Shown: positions 43,252 to 52,634, counted from the first letter of the stretch. The stretch is 64,000 nucleotides of DNA from Chryseobacterium mulctrae (GCF_006175945.1 NZ_VAJL01000001.1:2294001-2358000), one strand, 5' to 3'. Made by a program: numbers and translations. The notes: a model not told the origin generated them from the letters alone.

Positions 43252-43629
43252 TTAAAAAGGTAAATCATCATCATCGTCACCAGCAAAAGGGTTGTCATTT
43301 GAAACCGGAGCTGCAGAATGAGACGGAGAAGCTTGGGTAGGTTCTGAACCATTATCCAAAACTTTTTCTACTCTCCATCCTGTAATAGAGTTGAAATACT
43401 TAGTTTCTCCTTGTGGCGAAACCCATTCTCTACCTCTGATGTTGATTCCTACTTTTACATTTTCTCCTTCTTTCAAAGAATCCAGCAAATTTATTTTATC
43501 CTGTAAAAATTCGATGTTGATTGGCTGTGGATATTGCTCTTGTGTAAGAATAACCATTTCTCTTTTTTGGAAACCACTCGCAAATGTTTGAACATCAGTG
43601 ATTTTCTTTACTGTTCCTTGTAATTCCAT
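43252..43629 (-). CDS. DUF3127 single-stranded-DNA-binding-like protein
   Basis: A 125-residue protein with an OB-fold-like DUF3127 domain: ELQGTVKKITDVQTF, GFQKREMVILTQEQYPQPINIEF and VGINIRGREWVSPQGETKYFN. The tail is acidic and Pro/Ser-rich and ends FAGDDDDDLPF, much like the C-terminal tail of SSB proteins, which binds repair factors. The longer upstream frame begins with implausible Tyr/Ile-rich sequence, so ATG 43629 is chosen. It is common in Bacteroidota and of unproven function. Confidence 0.85.
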   Translation of the reverse strand: MELQGTVKKITDVQTFASGFQKREMVILTQEQYPQPINIEFLQDKINLLDSLKEGENVKVGINIRGREWVSPQGETKYFNSITGWRVEKVLDNGSEPTQASPSHSAAPVSNDNPFAGDDDDDLPF

Positions 43630-43726
43630 ATCGTAAATATTAACTTTGTAAAAGTAGTAAATTGAAATGTAATAAAGCAACACGGAAATAAATTTTACAA
43701 AAAATTAATTTTTTTTTCAAAAAGGT

Positions 43727-43756
43727 TTGGAAGTAAAGAAAATTGCCCTATATTTG
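43727..43756 (+). promoter_or_regulatory. tRNA operon promoter
   Basis: TTG at 43727-43729 and TATATTTG at 43749-43756 have the correct spacing for a Bacteroidota promoter, about 47 bases before the first tRNA. Confidence 0.65.
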
Positions 43757-43802
43757 CACTCACAAAAACGAAACAAGTTCTTTAAAATAACTCAATAATA
43801 AT

Positions 43803-43884
43803 GCGGATGTGGTGTAATTGGTAGCCACGCCAGACTTAGGATCTGGTGCCGTGAGGCGTGGGGGTTCGAGTCCCTTCATCCGCA
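43803..43884 (+). tRNA. tRNA-Leu (anticodon TAG)
   Basis: The acceptor arms GCGGATG and CATCCGC pair fully. The anticodon loop ACTTAGGA gives TAG, and a long variable arm marks the class II Leu type. The T loop is GGTTCGAGTCC. CCA is not encoded. Confidence 0.95.
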
Positions 43885-43894
43885 CTACTTTATT

Positions 43895-43967
43895 GCGAAA
43901 ATAGCTCAGCTGGTAGAGCACAACCTTGCCAAGGTTGGGGTCGCGGGTTCGAGTCCCGTTTTTCGCT
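43895..43967 (+). tRNA. tRNA-Gly (anticodon GCC)
   Basis: The acceptor arms GCGAAAA and TTTTCGC pair, with anticodon stem CAACC...GGTTG and loop TTGCCAA, reading GCC. It is 73 bases long, with a GGGTTCGAGTCCC T arm. Confidence 0.95.
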
Positions 43968-43975
43968 CACATCAC

Positions 43976-44057
43976 GCCCTGGTGGTGGAATTGGTAGACA
44001 CGCAGGACTTAAAATCCTGTATCTTCGGATGTACGGGTTCAAGTCCCGTCTGGGGTA
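43976..44057 (+). tRNA. tRNA-Leu (anticodon TAA)
   Basis: Class II tRNA with acceptor pair GCCCTGG/CTGGGGT (some G-T pairs), anticodon loop ACTTAAAA giving TAA, and a long variable arm. The T arm is GGGTTCAAGTCCC. It is the last tRNA of the group; the accessory stretch starts just beyond. Confidence 0.93.
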
Positions 44058-44060
44058 CTT

Positions 44061-44100
44061 AAAACTCTCTGTAACTACGCTTAACAGAGAGTTTTTTATT
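44061..44100 (+). terminator. tRNA operon terminator
   Basis: The AACTCTCTGTTAAG-type hairpin (arms AACTCTCTGT and ACAGAGAGTT) is followed by a T run. Confidence 0.75.
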
Positions 44101-44424
44101 TTAAGGGGGAACAAAGGGGGGATAAGAAATTTTAATATTTAATTCGTTCTATTTTTAAAATTTTTTATAAAACATTTTCACTTATTTTTTCTCAATAATT
44201 TAGTGCATAATCCATATTTATAGTTTTAGATATTTTCTTAATCAACAAGATCTCCAATGCAAGTTTACCTCTATTATACTAGCTGCATAACGCCTGAGAT
44301 TTGGATACCTGAATCATTAGTAAGTTCCTCATTACTAATGCGAAATTAAAATTTTCTTTGAATAATCAAGATAAATCTTGTATACACAGCAAAGGTTCAA
44401 CCTTTCACAAAATGATATAAAAAA
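44101..44424. other. A/T-rich non-coding stretch
   Basis: No ORF, tRNA or clear repeat is seen between the tRNA terminator and the terminator of the monooxygenase gene. The G-run GGGGGAACAAAGGGGGG near 44105 is unusual for this genome but unexplained. Confidence 0.4.
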
Positions 44425-44425
44425 A

Positions 44426-44456
44426 ATGGAGCCGGGGAAATGCCTTGCTCCATTTA
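44426..44456 (-). terminator. Terminator of the monooxygenase gene
   Basis: The perfect arms AAATGGAGC and GCTCCATTT enclose a 14-base loop, with a T run on the minus-strand side. Confidence 0.75.
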
Positions 44457-44484
44457 ACTGTATTAAAAATTTGTGTTCGATTGC

Positions 44485-44778
44485 TTACTTTACTGCTAGC
44501 AGATCTACCATTTCAAGTACAGGTTCTTTAGCAAGTAATTCAGAAGCATTGGCCATTAAAGCCTTTGCAATCTCACCATTCAAGTGAGCATCTCTTGCAT
44601 CTGTAGTTTCGAACGTATCGAATATACCAAAAGTAGAAGGGCCAATTTGTAAAGCATACCATCTTACGGTTCCTGGCTCACCTTCCGCAAGCGGCAAGGC
44701 TGACTTTAGGAATTCCAATACTTCATTTTCTTTACCTGGTTTTGCTTCTACTCTTGCTAATACTGCAAACTTTTCCAT
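44485..44778 (-). CDS. Antibiotic biosynthesis monooxygenase (ABM)-domain protein
   Basis: A 97-residue dimeric alpha+beta barrel protein of the ABM/YgiN type. It opens with FAVLARVEAKPGKENEVLEFLKSAL, followed by the central PGTVRWYALQIGPSTFGIFDTFET and AHLNGEIAKALMA. Family members are cofactor-less monooxygenases or quinol-related enzymes, and many are uncharacterised. It is a single gene with its own terminator. It lies between the tRNA cluster and the duplicated lipoprotein region, and 44779-45000 upstream of it shows no further gene. Confidence 0.82.
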   Translation of the reverse strand: MEKFAVLARVEAKPGKENEVLEFLKSALPLAEGEPGTVRWYALQIGPSTFGIFDTFETTDARDAHLNGEIAKALMANASELLAKEPVLEMVDLLAVK

Positions 44779-45001
44779 AATTTAAAATTTTAATGTTATT
44801 AAGAGTGTTCTTCAACTCTTTCTAACAAAAATAAGTTTTCCTAATCAATCTAAAAATACAAAAGATGTTAAACAACGTTAATGTGGATCATCGCAAATCA
44901 GCATCAAATTGTGCTGCCCACCTACAATCTGTTCAGCAGAAAGTAGTTCAGACGATTCCTTGGGCAGCTTAAAATTACTCTAGAAAGTTAATTAAAATAA
45001 C

Positions 45002-46178
45002 AGATGAAAACGACGTACAAAAAAAGAGACCTTTCAACAAGTCTCTTCAATTTTTTTAAAAAAATTTTACGGTAAAATCTATAATGCTAAATAACCTTCC
45101 GTTCAACAACAATTTCATTATTGGACTACCAGCGATCAACCGAAGTTTTTTATCGATCAGCTACTGATAAAACCCTTAATATTATTTTTTATAATAATCT
45201 CCGGCTAAACTTGCACCGCCGCCACAAAAGTAATTTAATGCCAATCTATCGTCAAATTTCGAAGTAAATACTTCAGCTGTTTTATCCTTAAATAAAATCG
45301 TCATCGTCCCTTTTAAATCTATATTGATGGTTTTTAAATCAACATCAATCTGATTGTTCACTAACTTTCCTTTGCCTTCAAAAGTACAGCCTTTCACAGC
45401 ACCGGTAAATGAAATTTTCACTGAATAAATACTGTCATTTTCAGATTTCAATTCCAGAATTTGGTTGTATCCTTTCCCACTGACGTTGGTGTTATAGGTA
45501 CCGTTCAATTGAGCGGGCGTATAAGCTTTTACTTCTTTAAAAATATAATTTTTGGCTAATTCTCCGCTTACTTCTTTCTTATCAGCATCCAATCTTACCA
45601 AAGTTTTGTTGGGTTTTACCAGATAATATTCTTTGGGCGAATTTGGGATGGATACTTCAATAATATCATCATTCTTTGTCCAAGTACCATACTCGTTTTC
45701 AGAAGTACCGTCGCTGTCTAAATACGATGTACTTTTAACCGCTTTGTTGTCTTTTTGAAAGGTAATATAAGTTTTGATTCCCATACAATCTGCACAAGGC
45801 AATGTTGCCGTGTAGATTCCTGAAGAAAAATCATTATTCTGCTGTGTCTCTGTTTTTGTCTGCTCTTTATTTGCAGTGTCAACGGTTGATTTACTGTCGC
45901 TGCAAGAAACAAAAATGGTGGTTAGTGCTGCTACGGTTAAAAATTTAAATGTGTTCATTATTTTTTTTTGATTAGTTTAAAATGTTTGATGACCTAATTA
46001 ATAATTTTAAAAGACCCAATAAGGCTTTGCGGAGTACTAAAATAGAAGAATTTGAAGTTATTATTTTTGAGATAAGAATAAATTTCCATCGAAAAACAGC
46101 TGTTATCGTGGCAGGTGATTTCCCATAGTGCAAAAAATAACAAACTTAATTTTTGGTCGCTTAACTACTCGCACAACT
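45002..46178. repeat. Direct repeat A (NlpE-like gene with flanks)
   Basis: This segment aligns with 56197-57372 in the same orientation. The match includes the 3'-flank terminator (AAGAGAC...GTCTCTT, 45024-45047), the whole lipoprotein gene, and about 220 bases upstream of it (for example GATGACCTAATTA, GAGTACTAAAATAGAA, TTTCCATCGAAAAAC). The region between the repeats is the 46.7-56.2 kb accessory segment. Confidence 0.75.
45182..45958 (-). CDS. NlpE-N-domain lipoprotein, copy 1
   Basis: A 258-residue lipoprotein (lipobox VSCSDSK, Cys19). The NlpE N-terminal domain is clear: GIYTATLPCADCMGIKTYITF with the Cys-x-x-Cys pair (about residues 57-60), and EYGTWTKNDDIIEV. The C-terminal half, after YTPAQLNGTY, is a second beta domain ending with Cys residues at GCTFEGKG and NYFCGGGASLAGDYYKK, which may be META/HslJ-like. 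NlpE proteins sense surface or copper stress in enterobacteria. A close paralogue lies at 56375. Confidence 0.8.
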   Translation of the reverse strand: MNTFKFLTVAALTTIFVSCSDSKSTVDTANKEQTKTETQQNNDFSSGIYTATLPCADCMGIKTYITFQKDNKAVKSTSYLDSDGTSENEYGTWTKNDDIIEVSIPNSPKEYYLVKPNKTLVRLDADKKEVSGELAKNYIFKEVKAYTPAQLNGTYNTNVSGKGYNQILELKSENDSIYSVKISFTGAVKGCTFEGKGKLVNNQIDVDLKTINIDLKGTMTILFKDKTAEVFTSKFDDRLALNYFCGGGASLAGDYYKK

Positions 46179-46216
46179 TTGTAAAGATCAATTAAAAAAG
46201 GCTACAGCAGGCTTAC

Positions 46217-46290
46217 AAAAAAGAGACCATTCTAGAGGTCTCTTCATCTCTTTAAAACTTTTTACGATGAACCCATAATTTCTGAAAAGC
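46217..46290. repeat. Third copy of the NlpE-gene 3' flank
   Basis: AAAAAAGAGACC, then GGTCTCTTC, then CTTTTTACGATGAACCCATAAT, resembles the flanks at 45020 and 56213 (including the TTTTACGGTAAAATCTATAAT block), but no gene precedes it. It looks like the remnant of an additional tandem copy and could act as a terminator. Confidence 0.5.
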
Positions 46291-46417
46291 TCCCGAAGCT
46301 TCCCTCCAACAGGCGTTTATCTCAGCGTTTTTATTTATTTATTTCGTTTCGATGATTTTCTAATTCATTATTGGCTTTTCAAGCCCACCGAAACTCTGGT
46401 AATTGAACCAACAAAAC

Positions 46418-46639
46418 CAAAGTTCCAGTATTTGAAAGTGAAGTACAGCAGGAGATTCAGCTGGTGAAACCTAAACTAGCGGATGCCGGTATCGAAAACA
46501 CGGTCGAATACAAATATATGACCTTCACCACAACGCCGACGGCGAACACTTTGAAAATAATGGTAAGCCTCGAAGATGAAAAAAGGCATTTGAAATCATT
46601 GATGCGAGGCTTCAAAAATCGGATAATGTTTAACCCAAA
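46418..46639 (+). pseudogene. Remnant of a DUF2007-like small protein
   Basis: The reading VPVFESEVQQEIQLVKPKLADAGIE (from 46418) fits the opening of DUF2007 signal-transducing proteins, and NTLKIMVSLEDEK continues. At a run of six A near 46577 the frame shifts. The shifted frame gives KAFEIIDARLQKSDNV and a stop at about 46639, the normal family ending. No start codon is seen upstream. The unshifted frame runs to 46664. Confidence 0.5.
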
Positions 46640-46671
46640 ACAATTTCATGATTTTAAATTTTAATACATAG

Positions 46672-46703
46672 ACCGGAACATTTGGGCTTCCGGTTTTTTT
46701 TTT
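46672..46703 (+). terminator. Intrinsic terminator
   Basis: ACCGGAA and TTCCGGT arms are followed by ten T. The T tract runs straight into the palindrome at 46701. Confidence 0.7.
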
Positions 46704-46716
46704 GACATTTGTCAAA
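46701..46716. promoter_or_regulatory. Palindromic operator P1 before the efflux operon
   Basis: TTTGACA-TT-TGTCAAA, a perfect 16-bp dyad of the Crp/Fnr type (TTGAC-N4-GTCAA). The centre is about 42 bases before a probable transcription start, if the CAAATTTG at 46738-46745 serves as the -7 element. That position is typical of activation. Confidence 0.65.
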
Positions 46717-46772
46717 GGAATTTATTTGCAGCGGTCGCAAATTTGCACGTTCAATTTTACAAACAAACAGAA

Positions 46773-48179
46773 ATGAAAACTATACACAAACTCCTTATGA
46801 GCGCAGTTTTTTCGCTGCCGCTCACGCTCTATGCGCAGCAGGCACCTACGTTGCAGGAACTCATCAGCAGTGCGCTGCAGAATAATGAAACCCTGAACCA
46901 GCAGGTTTTAGAAAATAAGTATACAAAACTCGACGACGAAAAACTGAATGATGTGTTTCTCCCAAAAGTGGAGGTTACCGGGAAAACCGGTTATATGTAC
47001 ACTTCGGCGCATATCAGTTCACCGGAAATTAAAGTTCCGGCAGTTCCTCCGGTTTTTCCGGGAGCGGTGGTGCCTGAAGGACAACTGAGTAATACATTCA
47101 ATATTTCCGGTCTTTCTGCCTCTGCAAAAGCCGAAGCCAGTATGGTGATTTATTCCGGCGGAAAGGTAAAATACCTGAAAGAAGCCAATCGCGAAAAAAA
47201 TCTTTCGGAAGAAGTGATGATGCAGAAAACCAAGGACGACGTCATTACTGAAATTTCCAAAGCATACGACCAATTGTCGCTGGTCTATGAATCCAAAAAA
47301 GTTCTGGATCAGTCCAAAAAACGTTTGGAAATCAATAAAAAAACGGCCGACAAAGCCTTGGGTTACGGATTGATTACGCCTTACGACCACAAAAAAATAG
47401 AACTTGCACAGGCCACTTTGGATTCCAAAATGGTGGAATATGCAGGTAAAAAGGATCTTCTGATCACTCAGATCCATCTGTTGACCGGCATTGAAAGGGA
47501 GCGTATTGCCATGATTGAACACGGCCTTCAGCCGATAAACTACGATGTTCTGAACGAAACCGTAGAAAACAGGGCAGAAGTGAAAGCGCTTCAGCATGGT
47601 ATTAACGCGACAGATTTTAAAATTAAAGCCGAAGAAAGATGGTGGGTTCCGAAAGTTCAGGCGCAGACTTCGCTGTCGTATTTCGGACTTTACAACAACC
47701 ACATTACAACCTCGGATGAAATTTTTCCCGGCACAGAAAAAAAACTCGATTTGCATCCCAGTGCCATAAACGTATTTCCCATGTTTACCGCAGGGATTGG
47801 TTTTAAATGGGAGGTTTTCGACGGTAATGAAGGTAAACACGCCATTGAAAAAGCCAAAATAGACAAAGAAATTCTGGAGAGCAAACAGAAAGACGCAATT
47901 AAAAAATTGAACTTAAACCTCGCCAACAACCAAACCAATTACAACATCGCGAACGCACAAATAAAACTGAAAGAAAAGGCAAGACAGATCGCAGCAAAAG
48001 GTTTGGAACAGGTGGAAAAGGAATTCAGATACGGCACCAAAACTTCCGCCGCCCTTATCGACGCTGAAACAGATTTACAGAATGCCGAACTGGAATTGCA
48101 GACCGCGATTTTCAATCAGAGAGTTTCCGCTATTGAACTGATGAAATCTACCCAAAACCTTAATCTTGAAAATCTTTAA
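46773..48179 (+). CDS. TolC-family outer-membrane efflux protein
   Basis: A 468-residue TolC/OEP protein. I start at ATG 46773, because the signal peptide MKTIHKLLMSAVFSLPLTLYAQ follows directly. Two OEP halves with long coiled helices are visible (about residues 180-260 and 385-465, including EKEFRYGTKTSAALIDAETDL). It forms the outer-membrane channel of a tripartite pump with the HlyD and ABC-2 genes that follow within 40 bases each. Base usage is visibly more G/C-rich than in the core genes. Confidence 0.9.
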   Translation: MKTIHKLLMSAVFSLPLTLYAQQAPTLQELISSALQNNETLNQQVLENKYTKLDDEKLNDVFLPKVEVTGKTGYMYTSAHISSPEIKVPAVPPVFPGAVVPEGQLSNTFNISGLSASAKAEASMVIYSGGKVKYLKEANREKNLSEEVMMQKTKDDVITEISKAYDQLSLVYESKKVLDQSKKRLEINKKTADKALGYGLITPYDHKKIELAQATLDSKMVEYAGKKDLLITQIHLLTGIERERIAMIEHGLQPINYDVLNETVENRAEVKALQHGINATDFKIKAEERWWVPKVQAQTSLSYFGLYNNHITTSDEIFPGTEKKLDLHPSAINVFPMFTAGIGFKWEVFDGNEGKHAIEKAKIDKEILESKQKDAIKKLNLNLANNQTNYNIANAQIKLKEKARQIAAKGLEQVEKEFRYGTKTSAALIDAETDLQNAELELQTAIFNQRVSAIELMKSTQNLNLENL

Positions 48180-48212
48180 TTAATTAAAAAAATTAAAAAA
48201 CAAGCAAACGAA

Positions 48213-49169
48213 ATGAAATCTACATTAAAAATACTTTCTGTTCTTACCCTGTTAACTTTGGTCAATTGCAGCGAAAAGCCCGCAGAACGTGCCATTGAAG
48301 GTAAAACCAGAAAAGACCTTATTACTTTTTCACCAAAAGTAACCGGTAGAATACTGGAAATTTATGTGGAAGAGGGGCAAACCGTAAAAGCCGGGGATAC
48401 GCTGGCAAAACTCGATGTGCCTGAAGTTTCTGCAAAAATCGCACAGGCAAAGGGGGCGACTTCCGCAGCCAAGGCACAGGCTCTAATGGCAAGAAACGGT
48501 GCTACCGCCGACCAAATGCGACAGTTGAGAGCCAAACAAAAAGGGCTTCAGGAGCAGTACCAGTATGCGCAGAAAGCGTACAATAGGGCAAGAAATATGT
48601 ACCGCGACAGCCTGCTTTCGCCACAAAATTATGATGAAGCCTTTGCGAAATACCAAGGCGCTAAAGCACAGTTGGACGCTGCAAATGCCGAACTCCACGA
48701 CGTTCAGATCGGTACGCGATACGAAAAAATAGAAATGGCGGAAGGACAGGCCAATCAGGCGATTGGCGCGCTGCAGGAAGCGAATGTGGCTTATTCTGAA
48801 AGGTACGTGATCGCTACAAACGATATGGAAATCGAAACAGTTTCTTTGAACAAAGGCGAACTCGCGACTGCCGGTTTTGCGCTTTTTTCAGGCTATATTC
48901 CGGACACGACTTATTTCAGATTCACCGTTCCGGAAAGTAAAATTTCATCTTATCAAAAAGGGAAAACCGTAAAAATGGTCGTAAATTACAACCAAAAAGA
49001 AATTACCGGGCGCATTGTTTCCATCAAACAATTGGCAAAATACGCCGATATTACGACGGCTTTTCCGGATTATAATCCTGAAGATGCGGTTTATGAGATT
49101 AAAGTAATTCCAGATAATCGAGCCCAATTGGGTAATATTCTGGTGAACGCCAATGTGGTTTTAAAATAA
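48213..49169 (+). CDS. HlyD-family periplasmic adaptor lipoprotein
   Basis: A 318-residue membrane-fusion protein with a lipobox (LTLVNCSEK, Cys20). The biotinyl-lipoyl half LITFSPKVTGRILEIYVEEGQTVKAGDTLAKLDVPEV lies at about residues 36-72. A long helical hairpin (about residues 75-190) and a beta-barrel domain (ISSYQKGKTVKMVVNY) follow. It links TolC to the inner-membrane permease. Second gene of the efflux operon. Confidence 0.9.
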   Translation: MKSTLKILSVLTLLTLVNCSEKPAERAIEGKTRKDLITFSPKVTGRILEIYVEEGQTVKAGDTLAKLDVPEVSAKIAQAKGATSAAKAQALMARNGATADQMRQLRAKQKGLQEQYQYAQKAYNRARNMYRDSLLSPQNYDEAFAKYQGAKAQLDAANAELHDVQIGTRYEKIEMAEGQANQAIGALQEANVAYSERYVIATNDMEIETVSLNKGELATAGFALFSGYIPDTTYFRFTVPESKISSYQKGKTVKMVVNYNQKEITGRIVSIKQLAKYADITTAFPDYNPEDAVYEIKVIPDNRAQLGNILVNANVVLK

Positions 49170-49195
49170 GTGACGGAATTTTTATTCTATTAAAA

Positions 49196-50449
49196 ATGAA
49201 ACAGTTAACATGTTTACTGAGAAGAGAATTTCGGCTCTTTTTTACCAACAAAACCATGCTTTCGGTGTTTTTTATGGCACCGGCATTCTACGCATTGCTC
49301 ATTGGGTTCACGTATAAAAAAGGGAAGGTTGAAAATATTCCGGTGATCCTCATCAACCACGATAAAACACCGCTTTCCGACCAGGTAACCCAAATGTTTG
49401 AGGACAATCACACCATTAAAGTCCTGAATTATATCGATGAGCCGGCTCCCCTGAAAGATGAGGTCATTAAAACCGAAGCGGCTGCTGTTGTCATCATTCC
49501 GGAACGGTTTGAGGCGCTGATGCTTCAGAAAAAGTATCCTGAAATTACGGTTTACGTCAACATGTCCAATGTACTCACTGCCAATTTTGCTACGAAAGCG
49601 ATTCAGCAGATCTTGGGAACATTTTCGGCAGGTGCAGAGATCAAGGGGCTGCAGAGAAAAGGCATGAATGCCGAAATTGCGAAAACCCAGTACGAACCGT
49701 TTAAAGCCAATTACATCACGCTGTTTAACACCACGAGTAATTACCTGATTTTTATGTGGCCCGCGATGATGGCGGTGGTACTGCAGCAGGTAATTTTGAT
49801 GGCAATGGCCGTGACTTTTGCTGAGGAATTCAAGCGCGATAGTTTTAAACGTGATTTTGCCGGTAAACACAAATATGCGATTTTGGTGATGGCGATAAAA
49901 TGCCTTCCGGTATGGGTTTTTGCTAATTTCAATATCCTCTTTTTCTACCTGTGCAGCCTTTATTTTAAAATTCCGTCACCGGTGAATGTACCCAACTTTT
50001 TTCTGCTAACCGCAATTTTCGTGGTGGCATCTACCAATTTGGGCGTGCTGTTCAGTATTCTGGTTCCTGACGCGCTGAAGGCGACACAATATCTGATGGT
50101 GATTGCTTCTCCGGCGTTCATCGTAAGTGGATTTACGTGGCCCACGTCGGCGATGCCTCAGTTGGTGCAGTATTTCAATTCCATTATTCCCCTGACGCCT
50201 TATCTCGAGGCATTAAAAATCATGGTTGTGGAGCGTGGTTCGGATTATTTAACCCAAAAATACTTCATCCATCTTTTGATCCTGGCGTTAGTGTATTTTG
50301 TATTAGGATGGATTGCGCTTAAAATTAAAATCAACTCACTCTACAAAAAATACCATATTTCAGAAGATGATGAAAGCGATGATTTTGATGAAATTACAGC
50401 ATCAGAAAATAACCTCAAAGAAAACGGCTCAACACCGCAAGAAATATAA
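49196..50449 (+). CDS. ABC-2-type transporter permease
   Basis: A 417-residue permease of the ABC-2 (YhhJ/DrrB-like) type. There is one N-terminal helix (LSVFFMAPAFYALLIGF), a large periplasmic domain (about residues 45-180), then five or so helices from about residue 190 to 395, and an acidic C-terminal tail (ISEDDESDDFDE). No ATPase gene is found nearby, so it either borrows one or works with an unlinked subunit. Third gene of the efflux operon; exports unknown hydrophobic compounds. Confidence 0.88.
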   Translation: MKQLTCLLRREFRLFFTNKTMLSVFFMAPAFYALLIGFTYKKGKVENIPVILINHDKTPLSDQVTQMFEDNHTIKVLNYIDEPAPLKDEVIKTEAAAVVIIPERFEALMLQKKYPEITVYVNMSNVLTANFATKAIQQILGTFSAGAEIKGLQRKGMNAEIAKTQYEPFKANYITLFNTTSNYLIFMWPAMMAVVLQQVILMAMAVTFAEEFKRDSFKRDFAGKHKYAILVMAIKCLPVWVFANFNILFFYLCSLYFKIPSPVNVPNFFLLTAIFVVASTNLGVLFSILVPDALKATQYLMVIASPAFIVSGFTWPTSAMPQLVQYFNSIIPLTPYLEALKIMVVERGSDYLTQKYFIHLLILALVYFVLGWIALKIKINSLYKKYHISEDDESDDFDEITASENNLKENGSTPQEI

Positions 50450-50478
50450 AGTTTTCATTTCTTTATAGTTTGTTTGTT

Positions 50479-50510
50479 CGTCCGGGAAGCAATTTCCGGA
50501 CGTTTTTTTT
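50479..50510 (+). terminator. Terminator of the efflux operon
   Basis: CGTCCGG and CCGGACG arms are followed by eight T. Confidence 0.75.
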
Positions 50511-50658
50511 GTTTTTGAGAGGATGTACGAAATAAATCTAATCTAAATTTATGGTAAAGAATTTCTTAACTAGTGGATGTTCTAGCACGCTTTCTCTAAC
50601 CTCTAACCTGTAACCTCTAACTCCTATCAAACTTTGCTCCTTTCAGTTAAAATCACTT

Positions 50659-50674
50659 TTTGACAAATGTCAAA
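50659..50674. promoter_or_regulatory. Palindromic operator P2 before oleate hydratase
   Basis: TTTGACA-AA-TGTCAAA, the same 16-bp dyad as P1 with the centre inverted. A weak -7 element TACCTTCG lies at 50689-50696. Confidence 0.65.
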
Positions 50675-50726
50675 AGATAAAAAAACCGTACCTTCGAGTC
50701 ATCATTAATCTACAAAAAAATTAATT

Positions 50727-52634
50727 ATGAACACAACCGAAAATCACAGAAAAGTCAATCATCAACCCGATGCAAGCCAAACGCGCCTGCAGAATGTTCC
50801 CACCGACACAATGCCTTTTCCTGATCAGATTGGGAATTACCAAAGAAATATAGGACTTCCGGACGGCAAATTTAAAGACAGCAAAGTTTATATTGTAGGT
50901 AGCGGAATCGCCGGACTTTCATCTGCCTATTATTTCATTCGGGATGGCCAAATTCCTGCCGGAAATATTACTTTTTTGGAAAAACTCCAAATTGAAGGCG
51001 GTTCTTTGGACGGCTCCGGAAACGCACAAACCGGATACATTATTCGCGGCGGACGTGAAATGGATTTTACCTACGAAAATTTCTGGGATATGTTTCAGGA
51101 TATTCCCGCTTTGGAACTTCCCAAGCCTTATTCCGTGCTCGATGAATACCGGATTGTAAACGACAACGACCGCAACCATTCCAAAGCAAGGCTCATTCAC
51201 AACAAAGGCGAAGTAAAGGATTTCAGCAAATTCGGGCTTAGCAAAAAAGACCAGTGGGCGGTGATGAAACTTCTGCTCGCGAAAAAGGAAGAACTGGATG
51301 ATTTAACCATAGAAGACTGGTTTTCCGAAACATTTTTAGAAAGTAATTTTTGGTGGTTTTGGCGCACCATGTTTGCTTTCGAAAACTGGCAGAGTTTACT
51401 GGAACTCAAACTGTACTTTCACCGTTTCCTGCACGCTATTGACGGTTTGAATGACCTTTCCTCGCTGGTTTTTCCAAAATACAATCAGTATGACACCTTC
51501 GTAGTTCCTTTACGGAAACATTTACAGGAACTGGGCGTCAAAATTCAGTTTGATACCGTGGTAAAAGACCTGGATATCGAAATCGCAGGCGATAAAAAAA
51601 CTGTCAGAAATATTATTACCGAACAGAACGGTTCTGAAGTGAACATTGCAGTACGCGAAAATGATTTTGTGATCGTCACAACCGGCTCTATGACGGAAGA
51701 CACACGCTACGGCGATAATGTTACGGCACCCTTGGTAGATTTTACCAAAGAAAATTCCGGAAAATCAAAAGGATGGACAGTTTGGAACAATCTGGCAAAA
51801 AAATCTGAAGTTTTTGGCAAACCTGAAAAATTCAATTCCGATGTTTCCAAATCGGCATGGATGTCGGCAACGCTTACCTGTAAACCGTCTGCTTTTGTAG
51901 AAAAACTGAAAGAGTATTCGGTGAACGATCCCTATTCCGGCAAAACCGTTACAGGAGGTATTATTTCGATTACCGACAGCAACTGGGTGATGAGTTTTAC
52001 CTGCAACAGACAGCCTCATTTCCCGAATCAGCCGGATGATGTTTTGGTCATCTGGGTGTATGCTTTGCTGATGGACGAAAAAGGAAATTTCGTTCAGAAA
52101 ACAATGCCGGAATGTACTGGAAACGAGATTTTGGCAGAGTTGGCCTATCATTTAGGAATTGAAAATCAACTGGATAATATCATAGAAAATACGATCGTGA
52201 AAACCTCTTACATGCCGTATATCACTTCCATGTTTTTACCGCGTGCAAAAGGTGACCGTCCACAGGTTGTTCCCGATGGCTGTGTGAATCTCGGATTGGT
52301 AGGACAGTTTGTGGAAACCAATAACGATGTAGTTTTTACAATGGAAAGTTCAGTAAGAACGGCAAGAATTGCGGTTTATGAACTTCTTGACAGTAACAAA
52401 CAGGTCCCTGATATCAATCCGTTGCAATACGACATCCGTCATTTGTTAAAAGCCGCCAATACTTTGAACGACGGCAAAGGTTTTCCGGGCAGCGGAATTC
52501 TGAATAAAGTTTTGAAGGATACCTATTTCGAGCATATTCTGCCGGAAATTTCGCACGACGAAGCCGATGGTTTTTTCGCGCAGCAGTGGGACAAACTAAA
52601 AAGTCTCTTTGAGCATAAGCAAGAAGGGGAGTAA
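50727..52634 (+). CDS. ohyA: Oleate hydratase (myosin-cross-reactive antigen family)
   Basis: A 635-residue FAD-dependent fatty-acid hydratase. The dinucleotide loop [17 protein letters not shown] lies at about residues 58-74, and the conserved active-site stretch [17 protein letters not shown] at about residues 109-125. The family's [16 protein letters not shown] and [15 protein letters not shown] segments also match. The enzyme adds water across the cis-9 double bond of oleic and related acids, a detoxification step against host or environmental unsaturated fatty acids. Its neighbours are consistent with fatty-acid handling. Confidence 0.93.
   Translation: MNTTENHRKVNHQPDASQTRLQNVPTDTMPFPDQIGNYQRNIGLPDGKFKDSKVYIVGSGIAGLSSAYYFIRDGQIPAGNITFLEKLQIEGGSLDGSGNAQTGYIIRGGREMDFTYENFWDMFQDIPALELPKPYSVLDEYRIVNDNDRNHSKARLIHNKGEVKDFSKFGLSKKDQWAVMKLLLAKKEELDDLTIEDWFSETFLESNFWWFWRTMFAFENWQSLLELKLYFHRFLHAIDGLNDLSSLVFPKYNQYDTFVVPLRKHLQELGVKIQFDTVVKDLDIEIAGDKKTVRNIITEQNGSEVNIAVRENDFVIVTTGSMTEDTRYGDNVTAPLVDFTKENSGKSKGWTVWNNLAKKSEVFGKPEKFNSDVSKSAWMSATLTCKPSAFVEKLKEYSVNDPYSGKTVTGGIISITDSNWVMSFTCNRQPHFPNQPDDVLVIWVYALLMDEKGNFVQKTMPECTGNEILAELAYHLGIENQLDNIIENTIVKTSYMPYITSMFLPRAKGDRPQVVPDGCVNLGLVGQFVETNNDVVFTMESSVRTARIAVYELLDSNKQVPDINPLQYDIRHLLKAANTLNDGKGFPGSGILNKVLKDTYFEHILPEISHDEADGFFAQQWDKLKSLFEHKQEGE

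Noticed and set aside
43858..44142. Plus-strand ORF across the tRNA genes
   Set aside because: It runs through three tRNAs and their terminator, so it is not a protein gene.
44101..44424. Possible attachment site or integrase remnant after tRNA-Leu
   Set aside because: No direct repeat of the tRNA 3' end and no integrase fragment could be found in the window.
44865..44990. Small ORF of about 40 codons upstream of the monooxygenase gene
   Set aside because: No homologous pattern, no promoter and no operon partner, so it is probably chance.
47019..47840. 273-codon minus-strand ORF inside the TolC gene
   Set aside because: It is an antisense shadow of a well-supported outer-membrane efflux gene. 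Its Phe/Asn-rich composition is typical of antisense frames.
49214..49870. 218-codon minus-strand ORF inside the ABC-2 permease gene
   Set aside because: It is an antisense shadow. The plus-strand frame has clear membrane segments and fits the operon.
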